Below the pieces are notes generated by a model, which saw only the letters and a list, made by a program, of their open reading frames with translations, was not told where the DNA came from and made no database searches. Source: Paenibacillaceae bacterium (GTDB lineage Bacteria > Bacillota > Bacilli > Paenibacillales > NBRC-103111). From it: a stretch of DNA of 64,000 nt. The DNA lies in contig JAQSYI010000004.1 in the NCBI GenBank assembly GCA_029256185.1, positions 160,770 through 224,769 on the forward strand, read 5' to 3'. Within the stretch, counting starts at the first letter, position 1, and every line of letters starts with the position of its first letter. A program made the translations under genes and the position numbers. Positions 1-8,150 of the stretch are shown piece after piece.

Positions 1-874
1 GCAGGCTGGCCGCGGCGGCCTTCAGCATCCCGGATACCTCCACGAACACGTCCATGTTCTGCGTAGGATCCATGGGATACTCGCTGCGAGCCAATCCAAG
101 GCCGGTTAGGTCCTGAAGCAGGTCGGTTACGGTATAGATATATTTAAGCGGAGCGTTCAGGCCGGTTCCAATCGCCGTACCCCCGATATTCACCTCGCGC
201 AGGCGTTCTTCCACCTTGTACAGCCGCCAGCGGTCACGGGCAACGGCTTTGGCGTAAGCCCCGAAGCCTTGTCCTGCGGTCATGGGAAGCGCGTCCATCA
301 ATTGGGTTCGGCCCAGCTTCAGCACGTCGGCAAATTCCTGCTCCTTCTGCTGCAGTGCTTCCTGCAGCGAGGCAAAGGCCTTGGCCAAGGGGCGCAGCAG
401 GCGGATCGCAGCTATCCTCAACGCCGTAGGATACACATCATTGGTGGATTGGCTGTAATTGACATGATCGATGGGATGAACCAGCTCATATTGTCCCGGC
501 TGTCCGCCCAAGCGGAGAATGGCCAGGTTGGCAATGACCTCGTTCACATTCATATGGGTGGAGGTTCCGGCTCCTCCCTGAAAGGCGTCTACCGGAAATT
601 GATCCTTATATTCCCCGTGAAGAGCCTCATCGCATGCCCCGATAATGGCGGCGGCCGTTTCGGCGGGAAGCTTGCCCAGCCGCTTATTAGCCATGGCGGC
701 GGCTTTCTTCACGATGATGATCGCTTCGATCAGGTGATAGTTGGCGGGCTTGCCGCTGACGGAGAAATTGTCCAGCGCTCTTAGTGTGTGAATGCCGTAT
801 AACGCGTGAACCGGCAGGCTGCGGGAGCCGAGCAGATCCGTCTCCGTCCGGTGCTCCGGTGGATTCGCCGACAT
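1..874 (-). CDS. aspA: Aspartate ammonia-lyase, N-terminal part (cut by window edge)
   Basis: Minus-strand gene starting at ATG 874 and running off the left edge, so only about the first 291 residues are present. Reading the complement gives the fumarase/aspartase fold: ALYGIHTLRALDNF near the N-terminus, GGAGTSTHMNVNEVIAN, and STNDVYPTALRIA, all diagnostic of aspartase rather than argininosuccinate lyase. The GTST and STND stretches are substrate-binding segments of the family. Aspartase converts L-aspartate to fumarate and ammonia in the cytosol. A GGAG lies about 8 bases before the start. The C-terminal signature loop (GSSxMPxKxN) lies outside the window and could not be checked. Class II fumarase is the main alternative but fits the motifs less well. 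Confidence 0.9.
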   Translation of the reverse strand, partial: MSANPPEHRTETDLLGSRSLPVHALYGIHTLRALDNFSVSGKPANYHLIEAIIIVKKAAAMANKRLGKLPAETAAAIIGACDEALHGEYKDQFPVDAFQGGAGTSTHMNVNEVIANLAILRLGGQPGQYELVHPIDHVNYSQSTNDVYPTALRIAAIRLLRPLAKAFASLQEALQQKEQEFADVLKLGRTQLMDALPMTAGQGFGAYAKAVARDRWRLYKVEERLREVNIGGTAIGTGLNAPLKYIYTVTDLLQDLTGLGLARSEYPMDPTQNMDVFVEVSGMLKAAAASL

Positions 875-1008
875 TAAATCAACTCCATCCTGATAAACGT
901 TACAGTTCGCTACCTTTCTATTTTAACAAACCCCATGAGAGGTGTCGGCATCTATTATTGAAGAAATCCTTACAATTTGCAAGTCCTGCAGCCACCGGAA
1001 AGTTGAAA

Positions 1009-1036
1009 GGGCCGCCCCGTCGGCGGCCGTCCTCAG
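1009..1036 (-). terminator. Possible terminator after the 91-aa gene
   Basis: GGCCGCC and GGCGGCC form a 7-bp GC stem with a tight loop about 30 bases beyond the minus-strand stop codon. The following U-tract on that strand is weak (CTTTCAACTTT), so intrinsic termination is uncertain. Confidence 0.35.
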
Positions 1037-1061
1037 AGTAAAACGCCTGGCCGGCCAAACT

Positions 1062-1337
1062 CTAGTAGCCTGGCAAAGCCTGCGCCGTATTATGGTGAAT
1101 AATTCTGGCGGCATTCAGGGCGGAATGCTGGTCCTTCTCCAACTGCATCTCTCCGGACAGGCGGTACACCTGATCTTCTGCCTGCACATAAATTTCAATC
1201 CGGCCGCTCTTCATGCTGACATTCAGCGCAATGCCATTGGGTAAATCCACTACACAGCTTGCCTTGCGGAAGCTCTCCGGCAGGCGGATCCATCTTCCCG
1301 AAACAGCTTCAACCAAATACGAATCTCTCTTCATCAT
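1062..1337 (-). CDS. Hypothetical protein, 91 aa
   Basis: Short minus-strand ORF beginning MMKRDSYLVEAVSGRW, preceded on its strand by GAGGAG 11 to 14 bases before the tandem ATG codons. The product is soluble, mixed charge, with no membrane segment or signal peptide and no motif I recognise. Alternating hydrophobic residues (VVDLPNGIALNVSM, GRIEIYVQ) suggest a small beta-rich fold. It lies between aspA and the divergent dehydrogenase operon. The ribosome binding site and sensible composition support a real gene, but no function can be assigned. Confidence 0.6.
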   Translation of the reverse strand: MMKRDSYLVEAVSGRWIRLPESFRKASCVVDLPNGIALNVSMKSGRIEIYVQAEDQVYRLSGEMQLEKDQHSALNAARIIHHNTAQALPGY

Positions 1338-1504
1338 GTAAGTATTAGCTCCTCACTCTCTGTTGTTAACGGCTGCTCCCTATGATTATGAAGAGAGCCA
1401 AGCTGATATGACAGACTTTGGATGTTTTTCCTCATTTGGGACTAGGATTCCCCTTGGAAAACAGGTTAAAATGAAATGAGCAAAAACTCTGGGAGGGATT
1501 GCAA

Positions 1505-2926
1505 GTGACAAAGCAATATGATGTGGTCGTGCTGGGCGGAGGAACCGGGGGATATGTGGCCGCGATTCGGGCGGCGCAGTTGGGACGCTCGGTAGCCATC
1601 GTTGAACAGGACAAGCTGGGGGGAACCTGTCTGCACCGGGGATGCATTCCCACCAAGGCCCTTTTGCGCAGTGCGGAGCTGGCGGCGGCCATGAGAGACA
1701 GCGGGGAATTCGGTCTGTCGTCAGGACCGGTCACCGTTCATCTGCCCAAGGTGCAAGAGCGTAAGCAGAAGATTGTGGATCAGCTTCACCGGGGTGTTCA
1801 ATATTTGATGAAAAAAAATAAAATTGACATCTATTCAGGCCGGGGGAGAGTGATCGGACCGTCTATTTTCTCGCCAAAAAGCGGGGCGGTTGCCGTTGAA
1901 CTGGAGAATGACGAGGCGGTTACCCTGGTGCCGTCCCAGCTTATTATTGCTACCGGATCACGTCCGCGGCTCCTGCCGGGCATGGAAGCGGATGGAGAGC
2001 AGGTCATGACAAGCGACCATGCCCTGGAAATGGAGCAGCTGCCCAAGTCTGTTGTGATTATCGGCGGCGGAGTGATTGGAGTGGAGTGGGCGTCCATGCT
2101 CCATGATTTTGGTGTAGAAGTCACCGTGGTGGAATACGACAAGCGGCTTGTGCCATATGAGGACGCAGAGGTGTCCAAGGAGCTGGAGCGGCTGTTCCGC
2201 CGCCGGGGGATCAAATCCATCACCGGGGCCAAGGTGCTGCCCGACTCCATTATCCGGGATTCCGCGGGAGTGACTCTCGTTGCCGAACGGAACGGGGAGA
2301 AGCTGGAGCTGCATGCGGAGAAGGTGCTGGTCAGCGTCGGCCGCCAGGCCAATGTGGAAGGGCTGGGATTGGAGAATACGGATATCTTGGTGGAGCGGGG
2401 CGTGATCAAGGTCAATGAGTTCATGCAAACCGCAGAATCCCATATCTATGCCATCGGAGATGTGAACGGAGGGATGCAGCTCGCTCATGCTGCAAGCCAT
2501 GAGGGAATATTGGCAGTGGAGCATTTTGCCGGGGAACATCCGTCGTCTTATGCCGCCCATCTGATTCCAAGATGCATCTACGGCCGTCCGGAGATTTCAA
2601 GTGTGGGCTGGACCGAGGAGCAGGCGAAGGAGCAGGGCTATGAGGTGAAGACGGGCAAATTTACGTTCAAAGCGTTGGGCAAAGCGATGGTGCACGGAGA
2701 TGCGGACGGCTTCGTGAAAGTGGTGGCGGACGGCAAGTCAGGGGACATTCTCGGTGTACATATGATTGGAGCCCAGGTGACGGATTTGATCTCGGAAGCG
2801 GCTCTGGCCCAACTGCTGAACGCCACGCCATGGGAAGTTGGCTCGGTGATCCACCCGCACCCGACTATGTCGGAAGCGTTGATGGAAGCCATGCTGGCTG
2901 TGGACGGCAGGGCTATCGGGATGTAG
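1505..2926 (+). CDS. lpdA: Dihydrolipoyl dehydrogenase (E3) of the branched-chain 2-oxoacid dehydrogenase cluster
   Basis: FAD flavoprotein of 473 aa that reoxidises dihydrolipoamide on E2 and passes electrons to NAD+. The N-terminal FAD-binding motif is VVVLGGGTGGYVAAIRAA. The redox disulfide is CLHRGC (C42, C47). The NAD-binding motif is VVIIGGGVIGVEWA. The second FAD contact is YAIGDVNG, and the interface histidine is in HPHPTMSEALMEA. A TTG exists at 1499, but the GGGAGGG at 1491-1497 sits 7 bases before GTG 1505, so GTG is the start. E1alpha follows after 120 bp with its own promoter. This is the equivalent of lpdV/bfmBC in Bacillus bkd operons, and a second E3 gene lies at 43217. Confidence 0.93.
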   Translation: MTKQYDVVVLGGGTGGYVAAIRAAQLGRSVAIVEQDKLGGTCLHRGCIPTKALLRSAELAAAMRDSGEFGLSSGPVTVHLPKVQERKQKIVDQLHRGVQYLMKKNKIDIYSGRGRVIGPSIFSPKSGAVAVELENDEAVTLVPSQLIIATGSRPRLLPGMEADGEQVMTSDHALEMEQLPKSVVIIGGGVIGVEWASMLHDFGVEVTVVEYDKRLVPYEDAEVSKELERLFRRRGIKSITGAKVLPDSIIRDSAGVTLVAERNGEKLELHAEKVLVSVGRQANVEGLGLENTDILVERGVIKVNEFMQTAESHIYAIGDVNGGMQLAHAASHEGILAVEHFAGEHPSSYAAHLIPRCIYGRPEISSVGWTEEQAKEQGYEVKTGKFTFKALGKAMVHGDADGFVKVVADGKSGDILGVHMIGAQVTDLISEAALAQLLNATPWEVGSVIHPHPTMSEALMEAMLAVDGRAIGM

Positions 2927-2963
2927 CGATTGTTTTTTGCACTCAAAGCTTTAGGGGAGTAAA

Positions 2964-2992
2964 TTGTATTCTGGACCGAAAGCGGCTATAAT
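2964..2992 (+). promoter_or_regulatory. SigA-type promoter for bkdAA-bkdAB-bkdB
   Basis: TTGTAT at 2964-2969 and a perfect TATAAT at 2987-2992 with a 17-base spacer. It lies 55 bases before the bkdAA start, so E1/E2 can be transcribed independently of the upstream E3 gene. Confidence 0.75.
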
Positions 2993-3046
2993 AACCATAG
3001 AGCCAAGTATTAGTACCAGGTATTAATATTAAGGAGGTTTTCTCCT

Positions 3047-4060
3047 ATGTCGATCGGTCAATTAATGAAACACCGGCAACTGGGCTTGTCAGATGAACAG
3101 GCAGTGGGCATGTACAAGAACATGCTCCGCGCCCGCAGGTTCGATGAGCGGGGGATGGTGCTGCAGCGTTCCGGCAAGATTGCCTTTCATGTATCGGGCA
3201 TCGGACAGGAGGCCGCCCAGGTGGCCGCAGCGACGGCGCTTCATATGCAACAGGATCATTTTCTCCCCTATTACCGGGATTACGCTTTTGTGCTGACCAT
3301 CGGGATGACCATGCGGGAGCTGATGCTCTCCATATTCGCCAAGGCGGAGGACCCCAACAGCGGAGGCCGGCAGATGCCGGGGCACTTCGGGCATAAGAAG
3401 CTTCATATTGTGACGGGCTCCAGTCCCGTAACGACTCAGGTTCCTCATGCGGCAGGGATTGCTCTGGCGAAGAAGATGCGCAGGGAGCCCGGCATCGCCT
3501 GGGTCACCTTCGGAGAAGGCTCCAGCAACCAGGGGGATTTTCATGAAGGAGCCAATTTTGCCGGGGTGAACAAGCTGCCGGTTATTATGATGTGCCAGAA
3601 CAACCAATATGCCATCTCCATTCCTGCCTCCAGACAACTGGGAGGACGGGTGGTGGACCGGGCGCTGGGCTACGGGATAGAGGGCGTCCGTGTGGACGGC
3701 AACGATCCTCTCGAGGTTTACCGGGTGGTGAAGGAAGCCAGGGAACGGGCGCTTAACGGCGCCGGCCCCACGCTGATTGAGGCCATGATGTACCGCATCT
3801 CTCCCCACTCCACGGCGGACGATGATATGCTCTACCGGACCCGCGAAGAGGTGGAGGAAAACCGGGCCAAGGACGGTCTTCCCCGTTACCGGCAATACCT
3901 GGCGGATTGCGGACTCTGGAACGCTGCGCTGGATGAAGAGCTGGCTGCGGAGATTACGAGGGAAATCAACGATGCCACCAACTATGCCGACCAAGCGCCG
4001 TATGCGCTGCCGGAAGATGCGCTTTTGCATGTATATGCGGATACATCGGGGGAGGGCTAG
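3047..4060 (+). CDS. bkdAA: 2-oxoisovalerate dehydrogenase E1 alpha subunit
   Basis: Thiamine-diphosphate-binding alpha chain (337 aa) of the heterotetrameric E1 that decarboxylates branched-chain 2-oxo acids. The ThDP/Mg motif is GEGSSNQGDFHEGANFAG ending in CQNNQYA (Glu in place of the more common GDG). PHSTADDD matches the E1alpha phosphorylation-loop region. Length is typical. ATG 3047 follows AAGGAGG at 3031-3037. The bases between SD and start include CTCCT, which can pair with the SD. E1beta starts 5 bases after this stop, indicating tight co-translation. Substrate choice (branched-chain rather than pyruvate or acetoin) is inferred from the architecture and from the separate pyruvate complex at 39.4 kb. 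Confidence 0.85.
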   Translation: MSIGQLMKHRQLGLSDEQAVGMYKNMLRARRFDERGMVLQRSGKIAFHVSGIGQEAAQVAAATALHMQQDHFLPYYRDYAFVLTIGMTMRELMLSIFAKAEDPNSGGRQMPGHFGHKKLHIVTGSSPVTTQVPHAAGIALAKKMRREPGIAWVTFGEGSSNQGDFHEGANFAGVNKLPVIMMCQNNQYAISIPASRQLGGRVVDRALGYGIEGVRVDGNDPLEVYRVVKEARERALNGAGPTLIEAMMYRISPHSTADDDMLYRTREEVEENRAKDGLPRYRQYLADCGLWNAALDEELAAEITREINDATNYADQAPYALPEDALLHVYADTSGEG

Positions 4061-4065
4061 GGACA

Positions 4066-5046
4066 ATGGCAGTTATCACCTATTTGGAAAGCATACGCTC
4101 GGCCATGCAAGAGGAGATGCAGCGTGACGGCAGTGTATTTGTCTTAGGCGAGGATGTAGGCAAGGGTGGCGTGCTGAATGCCACTAAGGGGATGCGGGAT
4201 CTGTTCGGAGCCGAGCGGGTGCTGGATACTCCGCTGGCGGAGTCAGCCATTGCCGGTGTAGCCATCGGAGCGGCCATGTACGGCATGAGGCCGGTTGCGG
4301 AGATGCAGTTCGCCGACTTTATCCTGCCGGCCACCAACCAGATTATCAGCGAGGCGGCCAAGATCCGCTACCGCTCCAACGGCGACTGGAGCTGCCCTGT
4401 AGTGATCAGGGCGCCATACGGGGCTACCGGCGGCGGGGCGTTGTATCATTCCCAATGCCCGGAATCCATCTTCTTCGGCACCCCGGGACTGAAGATTGTA
4501 GCTCCCTCCAACCCATACGATGCCAAGGGCCTGATGAAGGCGGCGATCCGCGATGAAGATCCGGTGCTGTTCTTCGAGCACAAGAAATGCTATCTGTCCA
4601 TCTCCGGAGACGTGCCGGAGCAGGATTACATTGTTCCCATCGGCAAGTCCAAGGTGGTCCGGGAGGGTACGGATATCACCGTGATTACCTACGGACTGAC
4701 CGTGCATTATGCGCTGAAGGCAGCGGAGGAATTGGCCAAGGAAGGGGTAAGCGTCCATGTGTTGGATCTGCGGACTCTGCAGCCCTTGGACAAGGAAGGA
4801 ATACTGGAGGCTGCTTCGCGGACAGGCAAAGTGCTGATCATCCACGAGGATAACAAAACCGGCGGTGTGGGAGCGGAAGTGTCGGCGATTATCTCCGAAG
4901 AGATGTTCTTCCTGCTGGACGCTCCGATTATGAGGCTGTGCGGTGCGGATATTCCGGCGGTGGGCATGGCGCCCACCATCGAGAAATTCTTCCTGCTGAA
5001 CCCGGATAAAGTAAAGTCTGCCATGCAGAAGCTGGCGGAGATCTAG
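4066..5046 (+). CDS. bkdAB: 2-oxoisovalerate dehydrogenase E1 beta subunit
   Basis: Transketolase-like beta chain (326 aa) that completes the E1 active site with BkdAA. Seen: FVLGEDVGKGGVLNATKG near the N-terminus, the pyrimidine-binding domain with EMQFADFI, APYGATGGGALYHSQ, and the C-terminal transketolase domain with VLDLRTLQPLD and VLIIHEDNKTGGVGAE. These are standard for BCKDH/PDH E1 beta. ATG 4066 follows GGGGGAGGG closely. The gene is spaced 5 bp from bkdAA and about 143 bp from bkdB; that gap holds a repeat element. Confidence 0.87.
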   Translation: MAVITYLESIRSAMQEEMQRDGSVFVLGEDVGKGGVLNATKGMRDLFGAERVLDTPLAESAIAGVAIGAAMYGMRPVAEMQFADFILPATNQIISEAAKIRYRSNGDWSCPVVIRAPYGATGGGALYHSQCPESIFFGTPGLKIVAPSNPYDAKGLMKAAIRDEDPVLFFEHKKCYLSISGDVPEQDYIVPIGKSKVVREGTDITVITYGLTVHYALKAAEELAKEGVSVHVLDLRTLQPLDKEGILEAASRTGKVLIIHEDNKTGGVGAEVSAIISEEMFFLLDAPIMRLCGADIPAVGMAPTIEKFFLLNPDKVKSAMQKLAEI

Positions 5047-5056
5047 AGCCTATGCA

Positions 5057-5178
5057 AGTTTTTCGCAATCCTCGCTTCTGCTCGTAATTGAAGCGAAAAA
5101 CTCAGCGTATGCTTACGAAGCCAGTTTTCCGCTCCATGCGGGCTGCGCCTCGCAAACAGGCGAAAAACTTTTAGGAGG
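5057..5178 (+). repeat. Leader repeat element (copy A) carrying the bkdB ribosome binding site
   Basis: A 10-bp perfect inverted repeat (5057-5066 with 5093-5102, AGTTTTTCGC/GCGAAAAACT) is followed by ATGCTTACGAAGCC, then AGTTTT (5123-5128), which can pair with AAAACT (5164-5169) directly before TTTAGGAGG. The same block order recurs before deoB (28788-28882) and proA (63898-64000, minus strand). Confidence 0.8.
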
Positions 5179-5189
5179 TGCACACTCAA

Positions 5190-6647
5190 ATGAAACAAGC
5201 GCCTAAAGGTACAGAGGTGCAGGTGCCCCATCTGGCCGAAAGCCTGGTGTCCGCTACGGTGGGCAAATGGCTGAAGAAGCCGGGAGATTATGTGCAGCAG
5301 TATGATGCCTTGTGCGAGCTGATTACCGAGAAAGTCAATGTGGAGATGCCGTCGCCTGTTGAGGGGACACTGCTGGAAATCCTGGTGGAGGAGGGCCGGA
5401 CTGCCGCTGTTGGAGAGGCGATCTGCCTGGTGGCTGAGCCGGGTGCTGAGGTCGCCGAAAGCGTTGGTGTCCGCGCAGAACATTCTGGAGCAGGCCGGGT
5501 ATCCGGCAGTGCCGGCGGAGTATCAAGCATCCATGAAACCGCTGACCGCTTCCCAGCTTCAGCTGGCGGCACGGGCGCACGCTACAGTCCTGCGGTGCTT
5601 ACCCTTGCCGCCGAGCACCGCCTGGATCTGTCGCAGATTCCGGGGACGGGACTGGGCGGCCGGATTACCCGCAAGGATGTGCTGCACTATATCGAGGCAG
5701 GCATGCCTGTCCGCCAGACGGCTGCAGTGGCGGGGACAGAAGGAACCGCCGCGGCGTATGCTGCCCTGGATGTGTATAGTGGCAGCGGGGCGGCTCCACA
5801 ACAAGGTGCGGCTCCACGCACAGAGGCTTCCAATGCTCAGGCGGAAACTCCCCTGCATTCCTTGGAGCCTGTACGCACCACAGGCATTCACCTGTCCCAG
5901 GAGCCCGCTATTCCGGCCATCCCCAAGGTTGTGGTGGAAAGCGGTAATCAGCGGGAGTATTATGTGGATGTCACCCCGATCCGCAATACCATTGCCAGCC
6001 GCATGCGCCAAAGCGTCGCGGAAATTCCCCATGCCTGGACCATGATCGAGGTGGATGTAACCAATCTGGTGGTGCTGCGGAGCAAGCTGAAGGATGAGTT
6101 CGCCCGCAGGGAAGGGATCAATCTGACGTATCTGCCGTTTCTAATCAAGGCGGTGGTCAATGCCATTAAGGATTACCCGATCATTAATTCCGTCTGGGCG
6201 GTGGATAAGATCATCGTCAAGCGGGATATCAATATTTCCCTTGCGGTAGGCACCGAGGATTCCGTTCTCACGCCTGTAATCAAGAAGGCGGATCAGAAGA
6301 ATATTGCGGGGCTGGCTCAGGAGATGGACGATCTGGGCAAAAAAGCCCGCGCCGGCAAGCTCTCCTTGGATGACATGACCGGCGGTACCTTTACCGTGAA
6401 CAACACAGGCTCCTTCGGTTCGATCCTGTCCTACCCCATCATCAATTATCCGCAGGCAGCGATCCTGACCTTCGAATCCATTGTGAAAAAACCGGTGGTC
6501 ATCAATGACATGATTGCAGTGCGGTCCATGGTGAACTTATGCTTGTCCCTGGACCACCGGATTCTTGACGGAGTAATCTGCGGCCGCTTCCTGCAGCGGG
6601 TTAAGGAGAATCTGGAGGGCTACAGCCAGGATACCAAGCTGTATTAG
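5190..6647 (+). CDS. bkdB: Dihydrolipoyl acyltransferase (E2) of the branched-chain 2-oxoacid dehydrogenase complex
   Basis: Core acyltransferase (485 aa) that moves the acyl group from E1 to CoA. Domain order: one lipoyl domain (residues 8-83, lipoyl lysine K48 in ITEKVNVEM), a Pro/Ala/Gly-rich linker, a peripheral-subunit-binding domain (about 132-170, GTGLGGRITRKDVLHYI), a second linker, and the catalytic domain ending in DHRILDG (H456, D460). The AGGAGG at 5173-5178 touches an in-frame GTG at 5178 but is 11 bases from ATG 5190, so ATG is preferred. Its leader is repeat element A. The stop codon interlocks with that of the convergent prli42-like gene. Confidence 0.88.
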   Translation: MKQAPKGTEVQVPHLAESLVSATVGKWLKKPGDYVQQYDALCELITEKVNVEMPSPVEGTLLEILVEEGRTAAVGEAICLVAEPGAEVAESVGVRAEHSGAGRVSGSAGGVSSIHETADRFPASAGGTGARYSPAVLTLAAEHRLDLSQIPGTGLGGRITRKDVLHYIEAGMPVRQTAAVAGTEGTAAAYAALDVYSGSGAAPQQGAAPRTEASNAQAETPLHSLEPVRTTGIHLSQEPAIPAIPKVVVESGNQREYYVDVTPIRNTIASRMRQSVAEIPHAWTMIEVDVTNLVVLRSKLKDEFARREGINLTYLPFLIKAVVNAIKDYPIINSVWAVDKIIVKRDINISLAVGTEDSVLTPVIKKADQKNIAGLAQEMDDLGKKARAGKLSLDDMTGGTFTVNNTGSFGSILSYPIINYPQAAILTFESIVKKPVVINDMIAVRSMVNLCLSLDHRILDGVICGRFLQRVKENLEGYSQDTKLY

Positions 6648-6748
6648 AAGCCGGATAAAGCACTGACCGCATACATAACGGTGGAGAACAGCATGGCGGC
6701 AAGCATGATCCAGACTACAACGCGCATCACTTTTTTATTGATCAACAT
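6644..6748 (-). CDS. prli42: Prli42-like stressosome-associated membrane miniprotein, 34 aa
   Basis: Tiny minus-strand gene. The product starts MLINKKVMRVVVWIMLAAML: a short basic N-terminus followed by a single hydrophobic segment, ending SALSGF. This matches Prli42, a roughly 31-residue Listeria/Bacillus membrane protein reported to anchor the stressosome through RsbR. AAGGAG at 6755-6760 is 6 bases from ATG 6748; a second ATG lies just before it. Family Prli42 genes are found near bkd and yqj peptidase genes in Bacilli, and here it sits between bkdB and an M20 peptidase. The identification rests on length, charge pattern and neighbourhood. Confidence 0.72.
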   Translation of the reverse strand: MLINKKVMRVVVWIMLAAMLFSTVMYAVSALSGF

Positions 6749-6820
6749 CATCAGCTCCTTAAGGGAAGAATAATGGCCCATGTCTCTATTGTAACGCATA
6801 AATGTCCGGGAGGAAACGGT

Positions 6821-7957
6821 ATGGTGAACCAGCAGCGACTGGTAGAAGAATTCATAGAATTGGTCCAGGTGGACAGTGAAACAAGGCATGAGGCGCTGAT
6901 TGCCAAGGTGCTCAAAGACAAGTTCAGTGCCTTAGGCACTCAGGTAGAAGAGGACGATTCCAACCGGCGGTCCGGTTGCGAGGCCAATAACCTCATGTTC
7001 ACACTTGCAGCGACAGCGGATTGCGCGGAAGCGCCGGTTATTTATTTTACCTGCCATATGGATACGGTCGTACCCGGGCTTGGAGTGAAGCCTCAGATCG
7101 GTGCGGACGGTTATATCCGCAGTGACGGTACAACCGTACTGGGCAGCGATGACAAGGCGGGAATTGCTGCGATGCTGGAGCTGATCCGGGTGCTGCAAGA
7201 GGACGGGATCCCCCATGGCGTGATCAAATTCGTCATTACCGCCGGAGAAGAATCCACGTTGCTCGGATCAAGATCCATGAGTCCCGGCTGGGTGAAGGCC
7301 GATTATGGCTATGCCATCGACTCCAACGGGGAAGTGGGAAATATTGCTGTAGCCGCACCGTTCCAATCCAAGGTATACATTACGGTCAAGGGCAAAACGG
7401 CCCATGCCGGTGTAAACCCGGAGAACGGCATCAGCGCCATTACCGTTGCAGCGAAGGCCGTCTCCAGGATGCCCCTGGGCCGGATCGACAAGGAAACCAC
7501 CGCCAACTTTGGCACTTTCCTGGCCAGCGGCGAAACGAATATTGTTGCCGAGAGGGTGCAATTGATCGGTGAAGCCCGCAGTCTGGTGGAGGAGAAGCTG
7601 CTGAAGCAGTTGGGCGCCATGAAATCGTCCTGTGAATCCGCATGCGCCGAAATGGGAGCATCCTGCGAGTTCAGCTATGAGATGATGTACCCGGGCTACA
7701 AATTTGATGAAAGTGCTCCACATGTCCGTCTGGCCATGGCCGCGGCGGAGGAATTGGGACTCTCTCCCAAGCTGTTCCACTCCGGCGGGGGAAGCGACGC
7801 CAATCTGTTCAACGGCCAGGGCATACCAACCGTGAACCTGTCTGTAGGCTATCAGGCCATTCACACCGTGAATGAGCATATCGCCGTAAACGATCTGGTG
7901 AAGGTGGCCGAGCTGGTGGTCGGCATCGCCAAGCTGTCGGGTCAACAGCGGAAGTAG
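6821..7957 (+). CDS. M20 family metallopeptidase (YqjE / peptidase T-like)
   Basis: Di-zinc aminopeptidase of 378 aa. Metal-binding and catalytic motifs are visible: TCHMDTVVPG (His/Asp ligands), GSDDKAGIAAML (bridging Asp), TAGEESTLLGS (catalytic and ligand Glu), AIDSNGEVG, and a C-terminal HSGGGSDAN with a late His (IHTVNEHIA). This is the PepT-like YqjE family, which cleaves small peptides in the cytosol. GGGAGG at 6808-6813 is 7 bases before ATG 6821; the in-frame ATG at 6773 lacks as good a site, so 6821 is chosen. Exact substrate is unknown. Confidence 0.82.
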   Translation: MVNQQRLVEEFIELVQVDSETRHEALIAKVLKDKFSALGTQVEEDDSNRRSGCEANNLMFTLAATADCAEAPVIYFTCHMDTVVPGLGVKPQIGADGYIRSDGTTVLGSDDKAGIAAMLELIRVLQEDGIPHGVIKFVITAGEESTLLGSRSMSPGWVKADYGYAIDSNGEVGNIAVAAPFQSKVYITVKGKTAHAGVNPENGISAITVAAKAVSRMPLGRIDKETTANFGTFLASGETNIVAERVQLIGEARSLVEEKLLKQLGAMKSSCESACAEMGASCEFSYEMMYPGYKFDESAPHVRLAMAAAEELGLSPKLFHSGGGSDANLFNGQGIPTVNLSVGYQAIHTVNEHIAVNDLVKVAELVVGIAKLSGQQRK

Positions 7958-7967
7958 GTTTTTAGTG

Positions 7968-8006
7968 ACAAGCGTTGCCAATCCGTAATGGGGCAGCGCT
8001 TGTTTT
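7968..8006 (+). terminator. Terminator after the M20 peptidase
   Basis: ACAAGCG(t)TGCC pairs with GGCAGCGCTTGT around a 12-base loop, followed by TTTTC. Confidence 0.7.
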
Positions 8007-8150
8007 CATTTGGTAACAAAAGGAAATTGATGAGACGGCTATAGCCTCGGCAGATCTTTCGGTTACTATCCCTTTTGATCAGGAGACAGGAGAATGGGAT
8101 TGGCCATCGAGCTCCAGCGCTATAAATAATTATGAGGAGATGAATAGTCT

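Noticed and set aside
1381..1504. A SigL (-12/-24) promoter before the E3 gene, as in Bacillus bkd
   Set aside because: TTGGGACTAGGATTCCCC has the GG but lacks the GC of the -12 element; no convincing SigA promoter was found either.
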